DNA of 64,000 bases from CAVPGP01 sp963704025 (GTDB lineage Bacteria > Actinomycetota > Thermoleophilia > Gaiellales > Gaiellaceae): the NCBI GenBank assembly GCA_963704025.1, contig CAVPGP010000005.1, forward strand, positions 1-64,000, written 5' to 3'. Below, one piece after another: positions 1 to 11,100 of the stretch. The translations under genes and the position numbers were made by a program. The number at the start of each line of letters is the position of its first letter. The stretch's first letter is position 1. The notes under the pieces are model-generated. The model was given only the letters and a program-made list of their open reading frames with translations. It searched no databases and was not told where the DNA came from.

Positions 1-704
1 GCCGATCCCGTGCAGGAGCAGGTTCATGACGCAGAGGCGGGCGGTGTTGTCGACGATCTCCCAGCCGTGGAGGGCGTCGAAGCGGAGGTGGCGTTTCTCG
101 TCGGGATCGAGGTAGGGGTAGTTCCGTGAGATCCACTCGTGCGCGGCGAGCAGGAAGCCGCCGGTGCCGCAGGCGGGGTCGCAGATCGTCATCCCCGGCT
201 CGGGCGCGCATCACCTCGACCATGCGCCCGGATCAGCGGCCGCGGCGTGAAGTACTGGCCCGCGCCGCCCTTGACGTCCTCGGCGTTCTTCTCCAGCAGC
301 CCCTCGTATGCGTCGCCCTTCACGTCGGCGTCGAGCGTCAGCCACGTCTCGCGGTCGATCAGATCGACGATCAGCCGCCGCAGCTTGGCCGGGTCCTGGA
401 TCTGGTTCTGCGCCTTGCGGAAGATGACGCCGAGCAGCCCCGACCTCCTGCCCGAGCTCGGCTCCAGCAGGTGCCGGTAGTGCATCTCGAGGTCGTCGCC
501 GTCTTGCGCGCGAGCAGGCTCGGCCAGTCGAGGCCCTTCGGAATGACTGGTTCGGCTGAACGGCGGCTTCGTCTGCTCGTCGGCCATCTTGAGGAACAGC
601 AGGTACGTGAGCTGCTCGACGTAGTCGCCGTAGCAAACGCCGTCGTCGCGCAGGACGTTGCAGTAGTTCCAGAGCCGCTGGACGAGGCCGTTCTGTGCGT
701 TCAC
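1..704 (-). CDS. hsdM: Type I restriction-modification methyltransferase subunit HsdM (partial, frameshifted)
   Basis: N-terminal part of the N6-adenine methyltransferase subunit of a type I restriction-modification complex; the gene runs off the left edge. The HsdM N-terminal helical domain is readable (QLTYLLFLKMADE, GVIFRKAQNQIQDPAKLRR), followed by GGAGQYFTPRPLIRA, which precedes the SAM-binding motif. The SAM motif itself (DPACGTGGF) and DALHGWEIVDNTARLCVMN follow in another frame. I chose GTG at 704 because it overlaps the TGA of the upstream ATPase gene (GTGA) and starts right before the family's conserved N-terminus. At least three single-base shifts break it, two of them extra C bases near 188-216, so as written it encodes no full product. 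The motifs are otherwise intact, which suggests sequence error or very recent decay. Confidence 0.85.
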
Positions 705-1861
705 GGCATTACCCGGCGGAGGAAGTCGTCGAACAGCGGAACGGTGAACGCAGTATCGCCGTGCGCTGGGCTGTAGACCATCCCCTTGCGGATCAGGCCA
801 CTGCGCCGAGGGCCTACGCTTTCGACCCGCACGCCCAGCTTCGCCGCGATGTCGCCGCTGCGATGCGGGACCGCCGCCGAGATCGGCCATAGCGCGGAGA
901 TACTCGCGCTCCTTGGGAGTGAGCCGGTCGAGCCGCACTCGGAAGAAGTCGCGGTCGAGGGCGGCGACAACGAGTGGCTCAACCGCGCGGACGTCGCCGA
1001 CGGGAACTGGCGAGGTGAGGGCGTGATTCCAGACGTGGTAACCCCACTCCTGGAGAAAATACGGATAGCCGTGCGAGGCGCTGACCAGCGCGGCGAGTGC
1101 GTCGTTCGCGAACGAGACACCCGCGGCGCTCGCTGGGATCTCGAGGCAGCACGCGCGTCTGCATCGTCGAGCGAACCGATCTCTGGAAACTCGAAGAGCC
1201 GCTCTGAGTAGGAGCGAGCTTCGCCGGCGAGGCCGGGAAGCTGTGGCAGCCCCGCACCGACGACAACGAGCGGGAGGTTGAGCTGCGTCGAGCGATGGAT
1301 TGCGACGATCAGAGCCGACAACTCCTCCTCGGAGAGGTACTGGACCTCGTCAACCGCGATCAGTACGCCACGCGACCGATCCGCCGCAGCCTCGCCGAGC
1401 GCGACGAGCACGTCGGTGAGATCGTCGTCGAGACGGCCCGAGTCGGCTTCGCCGAGCAACGGTTCCGGGATCGAGCTGGATGCTCGAGCCGTCGGGGAGC
1501 TGGAGCGTGAAGCTCTTGAGCACGCGGAGCGCCTTGGCAACCCGTCGCGAAACCTCTCCGCGGTCGAGCTCGAAGAGGATCTTGCGCAGGCGGACGGCGA
1601 GAAGCGTCGCGAACGCGCCCGAGTCTGTCGCCTCGATAAACGCGACCGAGTAGTGGCGCTCCTCGGCGAGCTCGGAGAACCGGTTGAGGAGGACCGTCTT
1701 CCCGACGCCGCGCAGCCCGACCGGCATAACGCTCTTCCCGGGCGGCCCGATTTCGCTCGCTGGAGCGTCATGCTGAATCTCTGGATTAGGTCATCGCGGC
1801 CGAGAAGCGCGGGCGGCGTGGTGCCGGCACCCGGACGGTAAGGGTTGGACAGCTCGTCCAT
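701..1861 (-). CDS. AAA-type P-loop ATPase inside the type I RM operon (frameshifted)
   Basis: P-loop ATPase of the AAA_16/ORC-like family, encoded between hsdS and hsdM. Readable blocks in order: an N-terminal NPYRPGAGTTPPALLGRDDL, a Walker A in a second frame (GLRGVGKTVLLNRFSE), a Walker B-like GVLIAVDEVQYLSEEEL back in the first frame, a sensor-like VVGAGLPQLPGL, and a C-terminal winged-helix-like segment (RLDRLTPKEREYLRAM, HRSGDIAAKLGV, FTVPLFDDFLRRVMP). The pieces alternate between frames, so four or more indels are present. ATG at 1861 begins the conserved N-terminus, and the TGA at 701 overlaps the hsdM start. A function within the RM operon is not known to me; accessory control or regulation of restriction is only a guess. 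Confidence 0.7.
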   Translation of the reverse strand: MDELSNPYRPGAGTTPPALLGRDDLIQRFSMTLQRAKSGRPGRALCRSGCAASGRRSSSTGSPSSPRSATTRSRLSRRQTRARSRRFSPSACARSSSSSTAERFRDGLPRRSACSRASRSSSPTARASSSIPEPLLGEADSGRLDDDLTDVLVALGEAAADRSRGVLIAVDEVQYLSEEELSALIVAIHRSTQLNLPLVVVGAGLPQLPGLAGEARSYSERLFEFPEIGSLDDADARAASRSQRAPRVSRSRTTHSPRWSAPRTAIRIFSRSGVTTSGITPSPRQFPSATSARLSHSLSPPSTATSSECGSTGSLPRSASISALWPISAAVPHRSGDIAAKLGVRVESVGPRRSGLIRKGMVYSPAHGDTAFTVPLFDDFLRRVMP

Positions 1862-1915
1862 TTGATGGAGCTTACCGTTGTTTATCGATCTTATCCACGT
1901 TGGAGATAAGACACA

Positions 1916-3184
1916 TCAACTCCGCTCGGCGGCGATCCGCTCGAGCAGGGCGGACGCAGGCTCATCGGTCGGATCCTGTGGGACGAGCTCGCCGCGGAAG
2001 GCTCGCTCGAGGATCGAGCGGCGGAGGGCGGCGCTGCGGCGCAGGCGCAGCTCGATCGCGTCGTGCATCGCGTCGACCAGACAATTGCTGCTCGTACTTC
2101 CTGCGACGATCCGTCCTGCTCGTGGAGCGGACGGAATCGGGATTCGGAGCGGCGAATGGCGCGATCAGGTTGTACTGCGGCTGAGAGATGCTCGCTCGAG
2201 TCTGCTCGGTCTCGGCTCGCACGACGTTGTGTCGCGAGGGTCGAGGTCGCTCAGGCTTGGACCGAGCCCGTTCGGAAGAGGTCGCGCCCTGTGACAGGCG
2301 AGCGCTGTCTGCCGATCACGCAGCGCCATCGACTAGCTTCGGCGCGACCAACACGGGCTTGCGGCTACGCCGGAGTTTCGTCCTGTGAGCAGAAGATCGC
2401 CGCTCTCCAACGCGAACGGCAGCCGCCAAGTTCCGAGGACGTGGCGAACTTCAGTCGCGTCGTGTGGATCCAGGCCACGCGGACGCTCGGACATCCTCAG
2501 CACGGCGGGTCCGTTGAGCATCAGCCGGGGCACGTTCACTGAAGGTCCCATAGCGGTCAGCCGTCTATGCCGTCGCGAGTCGCCGCTCGCGGGTGCCCCC
2601 TCGCCAGTGAGAACGGCGTTCCTCACTGTTTGAGTAGACGCTCGCTCGCCGCAGCAGACTCGTCGGCTGCGTCGAGGCGGGAGAACTGCTCCTCGATCGC
2701 CGCCACGATCCGTCGCTGCTCGTTCAGCGGCGGCAGAGGAATCGGGATCGTCCTCGCGGCCGAGTTGGAGAGCTCCGGGAACGTGGTTCCACACTTGCCG
2801 AGCTCTCGAATGGCAGGCGTCGCGTGGACGAGGAACAGTAGAGGTAGTCACTCACGCGCGCCGCGAACGAAGCTCTTGAAGCCCTGATTGAGCAGACGAG
2901 GTCCTCGCGGCGATCGCCACATATCCGATCGGCGCTCGCGACGTGTACGAGAACCGTTCCTGGCGGACCAACCTCGTCGAGCACGAGTCGTATCCGGCTT
3001 GCGTGATGTTCCGCGTCCCACGCGTGATCATCTTCTGCGGGAACGGGAAAGGTCGTCCGGCGTGACCCACGCGATGTCGCTGGCACAGTTCGGCGTCTCG
3101 TGGTTCGGGGGGTCGAGCCCGAGACCACGTCGGTCAACTGGTCCGAGAGTCGAAGCCGCCCATCTGTCCGGCAGACTCGCTCAT
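1916..3184 (-). CDS. hsdS: Type I restriction specificity subunit HsdS (frameshifted)
   Basis: DNA-recognition subunit of the type I RM complex. ATG at 3184 overlaps the hsdR stop (ATGA). Segments found across frames: the start of target-recognition domain 1 (LTDVVSGSTPRT, MITRGTRNITQAGYDS, YTSRAPIGYVAIAAR), a central conserved helix (PLPPLNEQRRIVAAIEEQF), a second recognition domain (ALESGDLLLTGRNSG), and the distal helix (ILERAFRGELVPQDP) ending in TGA at 1916. The total span of about 423 codons fits full-length HsdS with two recognition domains. Several one-base shifts interrupt it, the first about 16 codons in. No duplicate or inverted hsdS copy lies nearby, so inversion-type phase variation is not supported within this window. 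Confidence 0.8.
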
Positions 3185-5956
3185 ACGACGAGCGCCTCGT
3201 TCATCTCGTCGAGCAAAGCGGTGAGCTCGAGCCGAATACCTGCGCGGCCTTGCCGAGCCCGCCTGCTTCGACGAAGGGCGTGTACTGCGAAGTCGTCCGG
3301 CGAGATGCCGAGCGATGCCGGCGACGTGGTCGCGGATGCGGTCGAGCCAGCGCGAGCTGCTCCGCGCGTGAAAGTGCGCCCAGCGTTCTCCTGCTGGAGC
3401 AGCCACGCCTCGTAGCGCTCGTCGGACGCGGTCGGGTAGGGCACGAGCTCGTCGTCCTGGTGCAGCGCGAAGCGGACGAGCGAGACGATGTCGGTGAGCA
3501 CGCGCTGGCCCGAGCCGTGCACCTTGGAGCGGTCGAGCGCCTCGTAGGCGGCCCAGAGCTTCTCGGGTGTCCACTGGTAGGGCGGCCGGCCGATCGCGTT
3601 CGCGAGCTCCTTGACCTCCTTGAACGTGAGCCGCTGCGTGTACGGGCGGCTGTAGAGGATCTGGAGCGCGGTGATCTCGTCCTTGTGCTCTTCGATGAAG
3701 CGCTCGAACGACTCGACGGTCGCGCGCGCTCGGTCGGTGCCGTCCTTGGAGTGCCCGGCGTCGATGAGCACGTCGACCGAGGTCTCGTCGATCGCCTGCT
3801 CGTAGGAGCGGCGCACCTCGATGATCCGCTCGCGCAGCTCGGGGTTCGTCGCGAGCGGGGCGACGGGCCGCGTCGAGCGCGTTCCGGCTGGCGCTCCGGT
3901 CCTTCGGGCAGGTCGGGGTCGAGCGCCTCGACGATCCCGCGCGGAGATGTCCTGGAGGCTGAGTCCGCCGGCGAGCTGCTCGAGCTCCTCGCGGTCGTCC
4001 TTGGTGAGCCGACGGTCGAGCCGGGCGAGCCGGCCGGCGATCGTCGAGACGACGTCGGGGTCGCGGACGCCGAACGAGATCTGCTTGAAGAGCTTGTCGA
4101 GCGGGACGGTCGGCTTGCGGTCGAGCGGCTGGGTGTCGTTGAGGTCGGTCTCGGTGACGCCGACGGCGTCGACGATCACGAAGCGTGTCTTGGCGGCGGC
4201 GTCGGGGGTGACGGCCTGGAAGTCGGTGTCGCCGATGATGCGGACGCCGCGGCCCTTCATCTGCTCGAAGTAGGTGCGCGACTCTGACGTCGCGCATGAA
4301 GAAGACGCACTCGAGCGGGCGTGACGTCGGTGCCGGTGGCGATCATGTCGACGGTGACGGCGATGCGCGGGTTGTAGGAGTTGCGGAACTCGCTGATCAG
4401 GTCGTCGGTCTTCGTCGCCGGTCGGTCTTGTAGGTGATCTTCCGGCGAAGTCGTTGCCCTTGCCGAACTCCTCGCGGACGATCTGGACGATGTCGTCGGC
4501 GTGCGAGTCGTCCTTGGCGAAGATCAGCGTCTTCGGCACCTCGCGTGCGGCCGGGGAAGATCTCGGTGAAGAGCCGCTCCCTGAAGGTGCGGATGACGGT
4601 GCGGATCTGATCCTGGGCGACGACGTCGCGGTCGAGCTGCCTCGGCGTCGTAGGCGACGTCGTCGTCGAGCTTCTCCCAGCGCGTCCGGCGGGTCTGGCG
4701 GTCGCGGAACTGGTCGACGCAGAGCCCGGCGTCGATCGTGCCGCCCTGCTCGGTGATCTCGGTGCGGATCCGGTAGACGTCGAAGTCGACGTTGACGCCG
4801 TCGGCGACGGCCTGCTCGTGGGTGTACTCCATGACGAGGTTCTGGTTGAAGAAGCCGAACGTCTGCTTGCTCGGGCGTGGCGGTGAGGCCGATCGAGGAA
4901 GGCGTCGAAGTAGTCGAGCACCTGCCGCCAGAGGCCGTAGATCGAGCGGTGGCACTCGTCGACGATGATGACGTCGAAGGTCTCGATCGGGACGCGCGGG
5001 TTGTAGCACGACCGGGACCGGCTCGCGTCGGGCAGCGCGAGCTCGAAGGCGGAGTGCTCGTCGACCTCGGGGTCGAGCTCCGGCTCGCCGCGCAGGATCG
5101 AGTAGAGCCGCTGGATGGTGCGTGATCGCGACGCTGGCCGACCGGGTCGATCGTGTTCGAGCTGCAGGTGCTGGACGTTGTAGAGCTCGGTGAACTTGCG
5201 GCCGTCGTCGGGCGTGACGAAGCTGCTGGAACTCCTTGAGCGTCTGCCGGCCGAGGTTGGCGCGGTCGACCAGGAAGAGGATGCGCTCGCGCGTCGGCGA
5301 ACTTGACGAGCCGGTAGGCGACGTTGACGGCGGTGAAGGTCTTGCCGGAGCCGGTCGCCATCTGGATCAGCGCGCGCGGGCCGGTTCGTCGGCGAGCGAC
5401 TCCTCGAGGTTGCGGATCGCGCGCTCCTGCGCGGGCCAGAGGCCGTCGCCCGTCGAGCTCGGGCAGCGCTGCGCAGCCGGTGGCGCAGCGTCGGCTCGCG
5501 CGGGTGCGAGCGGATGTCGTCGATCCAGCCGGCCAGCGTCTCCGGCCGGTGGAACCAGAAGACCTCGCGGCTCTTCGCGTCCGGGTCGAGCGTGTTCGTG
5601 AACCGGGTCTCGCACGCCGGTCGACTCGTAGGCGAACGGCAGCGCGCCCTCGACGGCGGTCGGGAGCTCGTCCGGGAGGCCGTCGACGTACTTCGCCGTC
5701 TGCCAGGCGACACCGGTGAGCGTCTCGCCCTCCTTCTTGGCCTCGACGACGCCGACCGCCTCGCCGTCGACGAAGAGCAGGTAGTCCGCCCGCCCGTGCG
5801 GCGGCTTGAGGACGAACTCGCGCACCGCGACGCCGCGCGCCGCTGCGAGGTTCACCCGCGCTAGTCCTGCACGACCCAGCCGGCGGCCACGAGCATCCGG
5901 TCGATCTCGACACGCGCCTTCGCCTCCGGCGTCAGGTAGGAAACCGCCCCGCCCAT
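3181..5956 (-). CDS. hsdR: Type I restriction endonuclease/translocase subunit HsdR, EcoEI-like (frameshifted)
   Basis: Motor and nuclease subunit of the RM complex. An N-terminal nuclease-like domain (DYLLFVDGEAVGVVEAKKEGE, residues ~60-80) is followed by the SF2 helicase core with Walker A MATGSGKTFTAVNVAYRLV (~residue 200), the DECH box IIVDECHRSIYG (~330), motif III GLTATP, and a C-terminal MKGRGVRI plus EcoEI-R-like C-terminal region ending MNEALVV. ATG at 5956 is the likely start; it is read MGGAVSYLTPEAKARVEIDRM, and a stop a few dozen codons later is best explained by another indel. The length of about 925 codons is typical. Many single-base shifts occur (for example near 4290, 4430, 4625 and 5390). 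First gene of the RM operon. Confidence 0.82.
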
Positions 5957-6030
5957 GACCGGGCCACAGCGTAGTTGCGATCGGGCCAAATGTCAGCGGG
6001 CTGGGCGGGTGCCGCTCGTCGTCCGCGCGC

Positions 6031-6501
6031 TCAAACAGTCAGTGCGATGGGACGTTGGCATCGGATCGGCTGCGACAAGATGTCGATGAAGGCCGAGAAA
6101 CGGGGAACATAGTCGTATTCGGGCCGTAGTACGTCCCAACTCTCACGTATCCACGGGAGGCCCACAGTCTGCACGATGCCTTGCGTCCAGATTGTCCAGG
6201 TCTCGTCGTCGATTCGGCCTTGATCATGCAGGAAGAACTCCTCCGAACACAGGTTGAGGTATTCGCGCGCCGAGTTCAGGATCGAACCACGTTCGTCATC
6301 TTCGAGCGCCTCTAGCGATCGGCGCGTGGAGGGATCGCGCCACTGACTTGGCACCCGCTTCGTGATCTCCGAGTAACGGCGCGTGTACTCCATGAATGCA
6401 TGGAGTCGCAGCTGATCCCGAACACTCCTGAGCGTGATGACGATGGCGCCGGCGGATACGACAACGCCCACGAGGCCCGTGATGGCAACAAGGGTGTTCA
6501 T
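6031..6501 (-). CDS. Hypothetical protein with one N-terminal membrane helix
   Basis: 156-residue protein. Residues 4-25 (LVAITGLVGVVVSAGAIVIT) form a single membrane helix, followed by a soluble, aromatic-rich helical domain (RRYSEITKRVPSQWRD, EYLNLCSEEFFLHDQGRI, PRFSAFIDILSQPI). The architecture resembles DUF4760-type proteins, but I cannot assign a family securely. It is intact despite lying between two heavily frameshifted genes. Its base composition is visibly lower in GC than its neighbours, which suggests acquisition together with the RM genes. It lies 74 bp upstream of hsdR in the same direction and could be the first gene of that operon. Confidence 0.65.
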   Translation of the reverse strand: MNTLVAITGLVGVVVSAGAIVITLRSVRDQLRLHAFMEYTRRYSEITKRVPSQWRDPSTRRSLEALEDDERGSILNSAREYLNLCSEEFFLHDQGRIDDETWTIWTQGIVQTVGLPWIRESWDVLRPEYDYVPRFSAFIDILSQPIRCQRPIALTV

Positions 6502-6557
6502 GGACGCAACCTGTAGCGCGTCGGCCCATGCGGATCAACTCACTCCGCCCGACGGGC

Positions 6558-8143
6558 CTACGACTTCGCGCCCGCCCCCTCCCGCTCGAGCTCGAGCTGG
6601 CGCAGCTCGATCCGCCGGATCTTCCCCGTCAGCGTCTTCGGCAGCTCGGGCACGAACTCGACCCGCCGCGGGTACGCGTACGCCGACAGCCGCTCGCGCA
6701 CGAACGCCTTGATCTCGCTCGGCGAGCTCGTCCGACGGCTCGTAGCCGTCGGCGAGCACGATGAACGCCTTCACGACGTTGCCGCGCAGCTCGTCCGGTG
6801 ACGCGACCGCCGCCGCCTCGCGCACCGCCGGATGCTCGAGGCAGGCGGACTCGACCTCGAACGGGCCGATGCGGTAGCCGGCCGCGATGATCACGTCGTC
6901 GGCGCGGCCGACGTACCAGTAGTAGCCGTCCTCGTCCTGGACGGCGGCGTCCTTCGTGTGGAACCACTCGCCGCCGAACGTCTCCTCGCCCGCCTCGTCG
7001 TTGCGCCAGTAGCCGAGCGGATAGTGGGGGTTCGAGCGGGCGCGCAGGCAGATCTCGCCGCGCTCGCCCTGCGCGACCGGCTGCTCGTCCTCGTCGAGGA
7101 TCTGCACGTCCCAGCCGGGCATCGGCTTGCCCATCGAGCCCTCGCGCACCTCGAGGACGGGTAGTTGGCGACGAGCGGATACGACTCCGTGAGCCCGTAG
7201 TAGTCGAGCACGGTCACCCCGTACTGCTCGCGGAACCAGCGGATCGCCTCGGGGTTGAGCGGCTCGCCCGCCGAGCAGACGCGGCGGAACGCCTGCGGGT
7301 AGCGCGTCCCGGCGTCGTCGATCGCCATCATCGCGCGCATCGCCGTCGGCGTCGTGAAGACGTTCGTCACCCGGTGCCGGCTCAGGAAGTCGAGCTGCTT
7401 GTGCGGGTCGAAGCCCGCCCTCGCGCCGGTAGACGCACTGCACCGCGCCGAGCCGCCACGGGCCGAGCAGCGGCGCGATCCCGGCCGCCCAGGCCCACTC
7501 GCCCATGCCGTGGAAGCGCTCGCCGTCCTCGACCTCGTGGCAGTAGCGGAACTCCTCGTGGGCGAGGATGTAGCGGTGCGCGTGCACGATCCCCTTCGCG
7601 AGGCCCGTCGTGCCCGACGTGTAGTAGAGCTGCGCGGGGTCGTCGGCCGCGGTGTCGCGCGCAGACGTGGTCGGTCGGCGCGCCGGCGAGCGTGTCCGGC
7701 GTCGAGGACGAGCATCTCCGGCGCCCACGGGCGGTCGAAGCGCGGCGCGTTCTCGGCGTCGGTGACGAGCAGCCTGCGCCTCCGGAGTCGGAGAGGCGGT
7801 GCTCGATCCCGTCGTCGCCGTAGAGCACGGACATCGAGAGCAGGATCGCGCCGAGCTTCCAGACGCCGAAGAAGATCGCGGCCGTCTCCGGGGTCGGCGG
7901 GAGCACGACCGCGACGCGGTCGCCGCGCGCGACGCCGCGCGCGGCGAGCGTGTGCGCGGCCTGGTTCGCGAGGTCCTGCAGCTCGCCCCAGTCGAGCTCC
8001 CGGGTCGACCCGTCGAAGCTCTCCCAGACCATCGCCCGCTTGTCGCGCGGATGCTTGTCGCAGACGTCGGCGGCGATGTTGTAGCGCTCGGGCACGTCCC
8101 AGCGGTGGGACGCGCACAGCTCCTCGTAGCTCGGGGCGCTCAC
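6558..8143 (-). CDS. AMP-forming acyl-CoA synthetase (frameshifted)
   Basis: ANL-superfamily ligase that activates a carboxylate to acyl-AMP and then acyl-CoA. GTG at 8143 overlaps the TGA of the glutamate dehydrogenase gene (GTGA), so translation is probably coupled. Readable motifs: the P-loop YYTSGTTGLAKGIVHAH, MGEWAWAAGIAPLLGPW, the A5 motif YYGLTESYPLVANYP, the hinge WYVGRADDVIIAAGYRIGPFE, and the C-terminal catalytic lysine region KTLTGKIRRIELRQLE. It ends TAG at 6558. The span matches a ~525-residue enzyme, but about five one-base indels break it (near 6721, 7163, 7428, 7663, 7700 and 7775). The loss of a T at 7163 and a gain of a G near 7428 are clear. The substrate is likely a short or medium acyl chain, not certain. 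Confidence 0.8.
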
Positions 8144-11100
8144 GCGAGCACCTCGTGTTCCCCCGGCCGCTCGACCGGAGCACTCCCCTCGAGCACCGGC
8201 GCAGCGGTTGCCTCGATCAGGTTCCGGATCTCGCGCACCGCCACCGACAGCGTCGCGAGGTCGGACGCGCCGCCGGCCTTCACGTCGGCCAGGACCTGCG
8301 CGCACCGCTCGACTGCCGGGGCGTTGTGCGCCAGCCACGCGCGGACTCGCTCTGCGACCGCGCCGTGGTCGGACTCGCGCAGCACATCCGTGGCGAGCGC
8401 GCGATGCTCGCTCTGGAGGTCCTCCCACAGCGCGCGCCGGGCGAGCGCCTCCCAGCGCTCCTCGCGGGGGAGCGCGGCGATCCGCCCGCGCAGGGCGTGC
8501 AGCTCGAGCCGGTCGTCGATCGCGAAGTAGACGCCCGCGGCCTCGTCGAAGCTCAGGCCGGTCGCGGTGGCGACCTCGACCAGGTCGAGGGCGGGGACGA
8601 GTGACTGAAGGTGCGCGACCCGCTCGGCGAGCGCGGGCGGGACCCCGGCGCCGACGAGCTCCTCCGCCATGCGCCTGGCAGCCTGGCGGTCGGCGGCGCA
8701 GAGCACGTCGCCGGCGGCCGCCGCAAGAGCCGCGGCGCCCGGCCCGAAATGCGCGCTCGTCGCCTCGATGTCGAGCGGGCGGGGGCGGTTCCGGAGCAGC
8801 CAGCGGGTCGCGCGCTCCTGGAGGACGCGCGCCTTGAGGAGCATCGCGAGCTGCGTCTCCGCCGCGACGCGGCCGTCCAGCGCCTCGATCTCCTCCCACA
8901 CCTCCCGCAGGCCGAAGACGTCGCGCGCCACGGCGAACGCGCGCGCGATGTCCGGGCCCGTTGCGCCCGTCTCCTCCGCCAGGCGGAAGACGAAGGTCGT
9001 CCCGCCGCGGTTGACGAGGCTGTTCGCAACCTGGGAGACCACGATCTCGCGACGCAGGGGATGACGCGCCAGCCGGCTGCGGAAGCGCTGGCGCACCGGG
9101 GTCGGGAAGTACCGCTCGAGCTCTCCGGCCAGGTGCGGGTCGTCCGGCAGGTCCGACGCGAGCAGCTCGTCGTAGAGCGCGACCTTCGCGTACGAGAGCA
9201 GGATCGCGAACTCCGGCGGCGTCAGCCCCCGCCCGGCCGCCTTGCGCTCGGCCAGCGTCTCGTCGTCCGGGAGGAACTCCAACGCTCTGTCGAGCCTCCC
9301 CCGCTGCTCGAGGCTCCGGATGTGGCGGGCATGGACGTCGACCATCGACGCGGCCTGCGCCACGGAGGTGCTGATCGCCTGCGCCTGCTCGTAGTTGTCG
9401 CGGAGGACGAGGTCGCCCACCTCGTCCGTCATCTCGACCAGGAGCACGTTGCGCTGCTTCTCGGTCAGGTCACCCTCGCCGACGATGGCGTCGACGAGGA
9501 TCTTGATGTTCACCTCGTGGTCGGAGCAGTCGACCCCGGCGGAGTTGTCGATCGCGTCCATGGTCACGCGGCCGCCGCGGAGCGCGAACGCGATCCGCGC
9601 GCGCTGCGTCAGCCCGAGGTTCCCGCCTTCGCCCACGACGCGGCAGCGGAGGTCCTCCGCATCGACGCGGATGGCGTCGCTCATCCGGTCGCCGACCTCG
9701 GCCTGGCTCTCCTCTCTCGCCTTGACGAACGTGCCGATGCCGCCGTTCCAGAGCAGGTCGACGGGGGCCCTGAGGATCGCCTGGATCAGCTCGTTCGGCG
9801 GCAGCGTCTTCGCCTCGACCGCGAGCGCCGCGCGTAGCTCGGCCGAGAGCGGGATCGACTTCGCGCTGCGCGGGAAGACGCCGCCGCCGGGCGAGATCAC
9901 CCCCACGTCGTAATCCGCCCAGGAGGAGCCGGGAAGCGCGAAGAGCCGCTTCCGCTCCGCGAAGCTCAGCTCCGGATCGGGGCTCGGATCGACGAACACG
10001 TGCCGGTGGTCGAAGGCGCCGAGGAGCTTGATGTGCCGGGAGAGCAGCATCCCGTTGCCGAAGACGTCCCCCGACATGTCGCCGATGCCGACGACGGTGA
10101 AGTCGGTGCTCCCGATGTCCCCACTCTCGACATCTGGGCCGAGCTCGCGGAAGTGTCGCTTGACCGACTCCCAGGCGCCGCGCGCGGTGATGCCCATGCC
10201 CTTGTGGTCGTAGCCGCTGGAGCCGCCGGACGCGAACGCGTCGCCGAGCCAGAACCCGTAGTCGGCCGAGAGCGCGTTGGCGACGTCCGAGAACGTCGCC
10301 GTGCCCTTGTCGGCCGCGACGACGAGATAGGGATCGTCGCCGTCGTAGCGCACGACGTCCTGCGGCGGCACGACCTCGCCGCCGACGAAATTGTCCGTCA
10401 GATCGAGCAGGCCGCGGACGAGGATCCGGTAGCACTCGACCACCTCCTCGCGGAGGGCTTCCCTGTCGGCAGGCGGCCGCTTGAGGACGAAGCCGCCCTT
10501 CGCGCCGGTCGGGACGATGACGGCGTTCTTGACCGTCTGCGCCTTCATCAGCCCGAGGATCTCGGTGCGGAAGTCCTCGCGCCGGTCCGACCAGCGGATC
10601 CCGCCGCGGGCGACGCTGCCGGCGCGGAGGTGGACGCCCTCCATGCGGGGCGAGTAGACGAACACCTCGAACTTCGGCCGCGGCGCGGGCAGGTCGGGGA
10701 TCTTCGCCGGGTCGAGCTTGAACGAGAGGTACGGCTTTGGCTCGCCGTCGGTGCCGCGCTGGAAGTAGTTCGTGCGCAGCATCGCCTGGATCACGCTCAG
10801 GAAGCTGCGCAGGATCCGGTCCTCGTCGAGGCTCGCGACCGCGTCGAGCTCGCTCTCGATCTCCCGGGCGAGCTCGTGCACCCTCGCCTCCCTCCCCTCC
10901 TCGAGCGGCGGCTTGAAGCGGAGGTGGAAGAGCTCCACGAACAGGCGCGCGAGGTCGGCATGCGCGGCGAGCGTATTCCGCATGTACGCCTGGCTGAACG
11001 TGGCGCCCGTCTGGCGCAGGTACTTCGCGATCGCGCGCAGCAGCACCACCTCCTCCCACGTCAGCTCGGCCACGAGCACGAGCCGGTTGAAGCCGTCGTT

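Noticed and set aside
1916..3184. hsdS phase variation by inversion
   Set aside because: No second hsdS, inverted copy or recombinase gene was seen in the window; the breaks are scattered single-base indels.
8608..9837. Long plus-strand frames opposite gdh, and similar shadows opposite pheT, thrS and the ABC exporter
   Set aside because: All are antisense shadows of clearly assigned genes with GC-skewed third positions.
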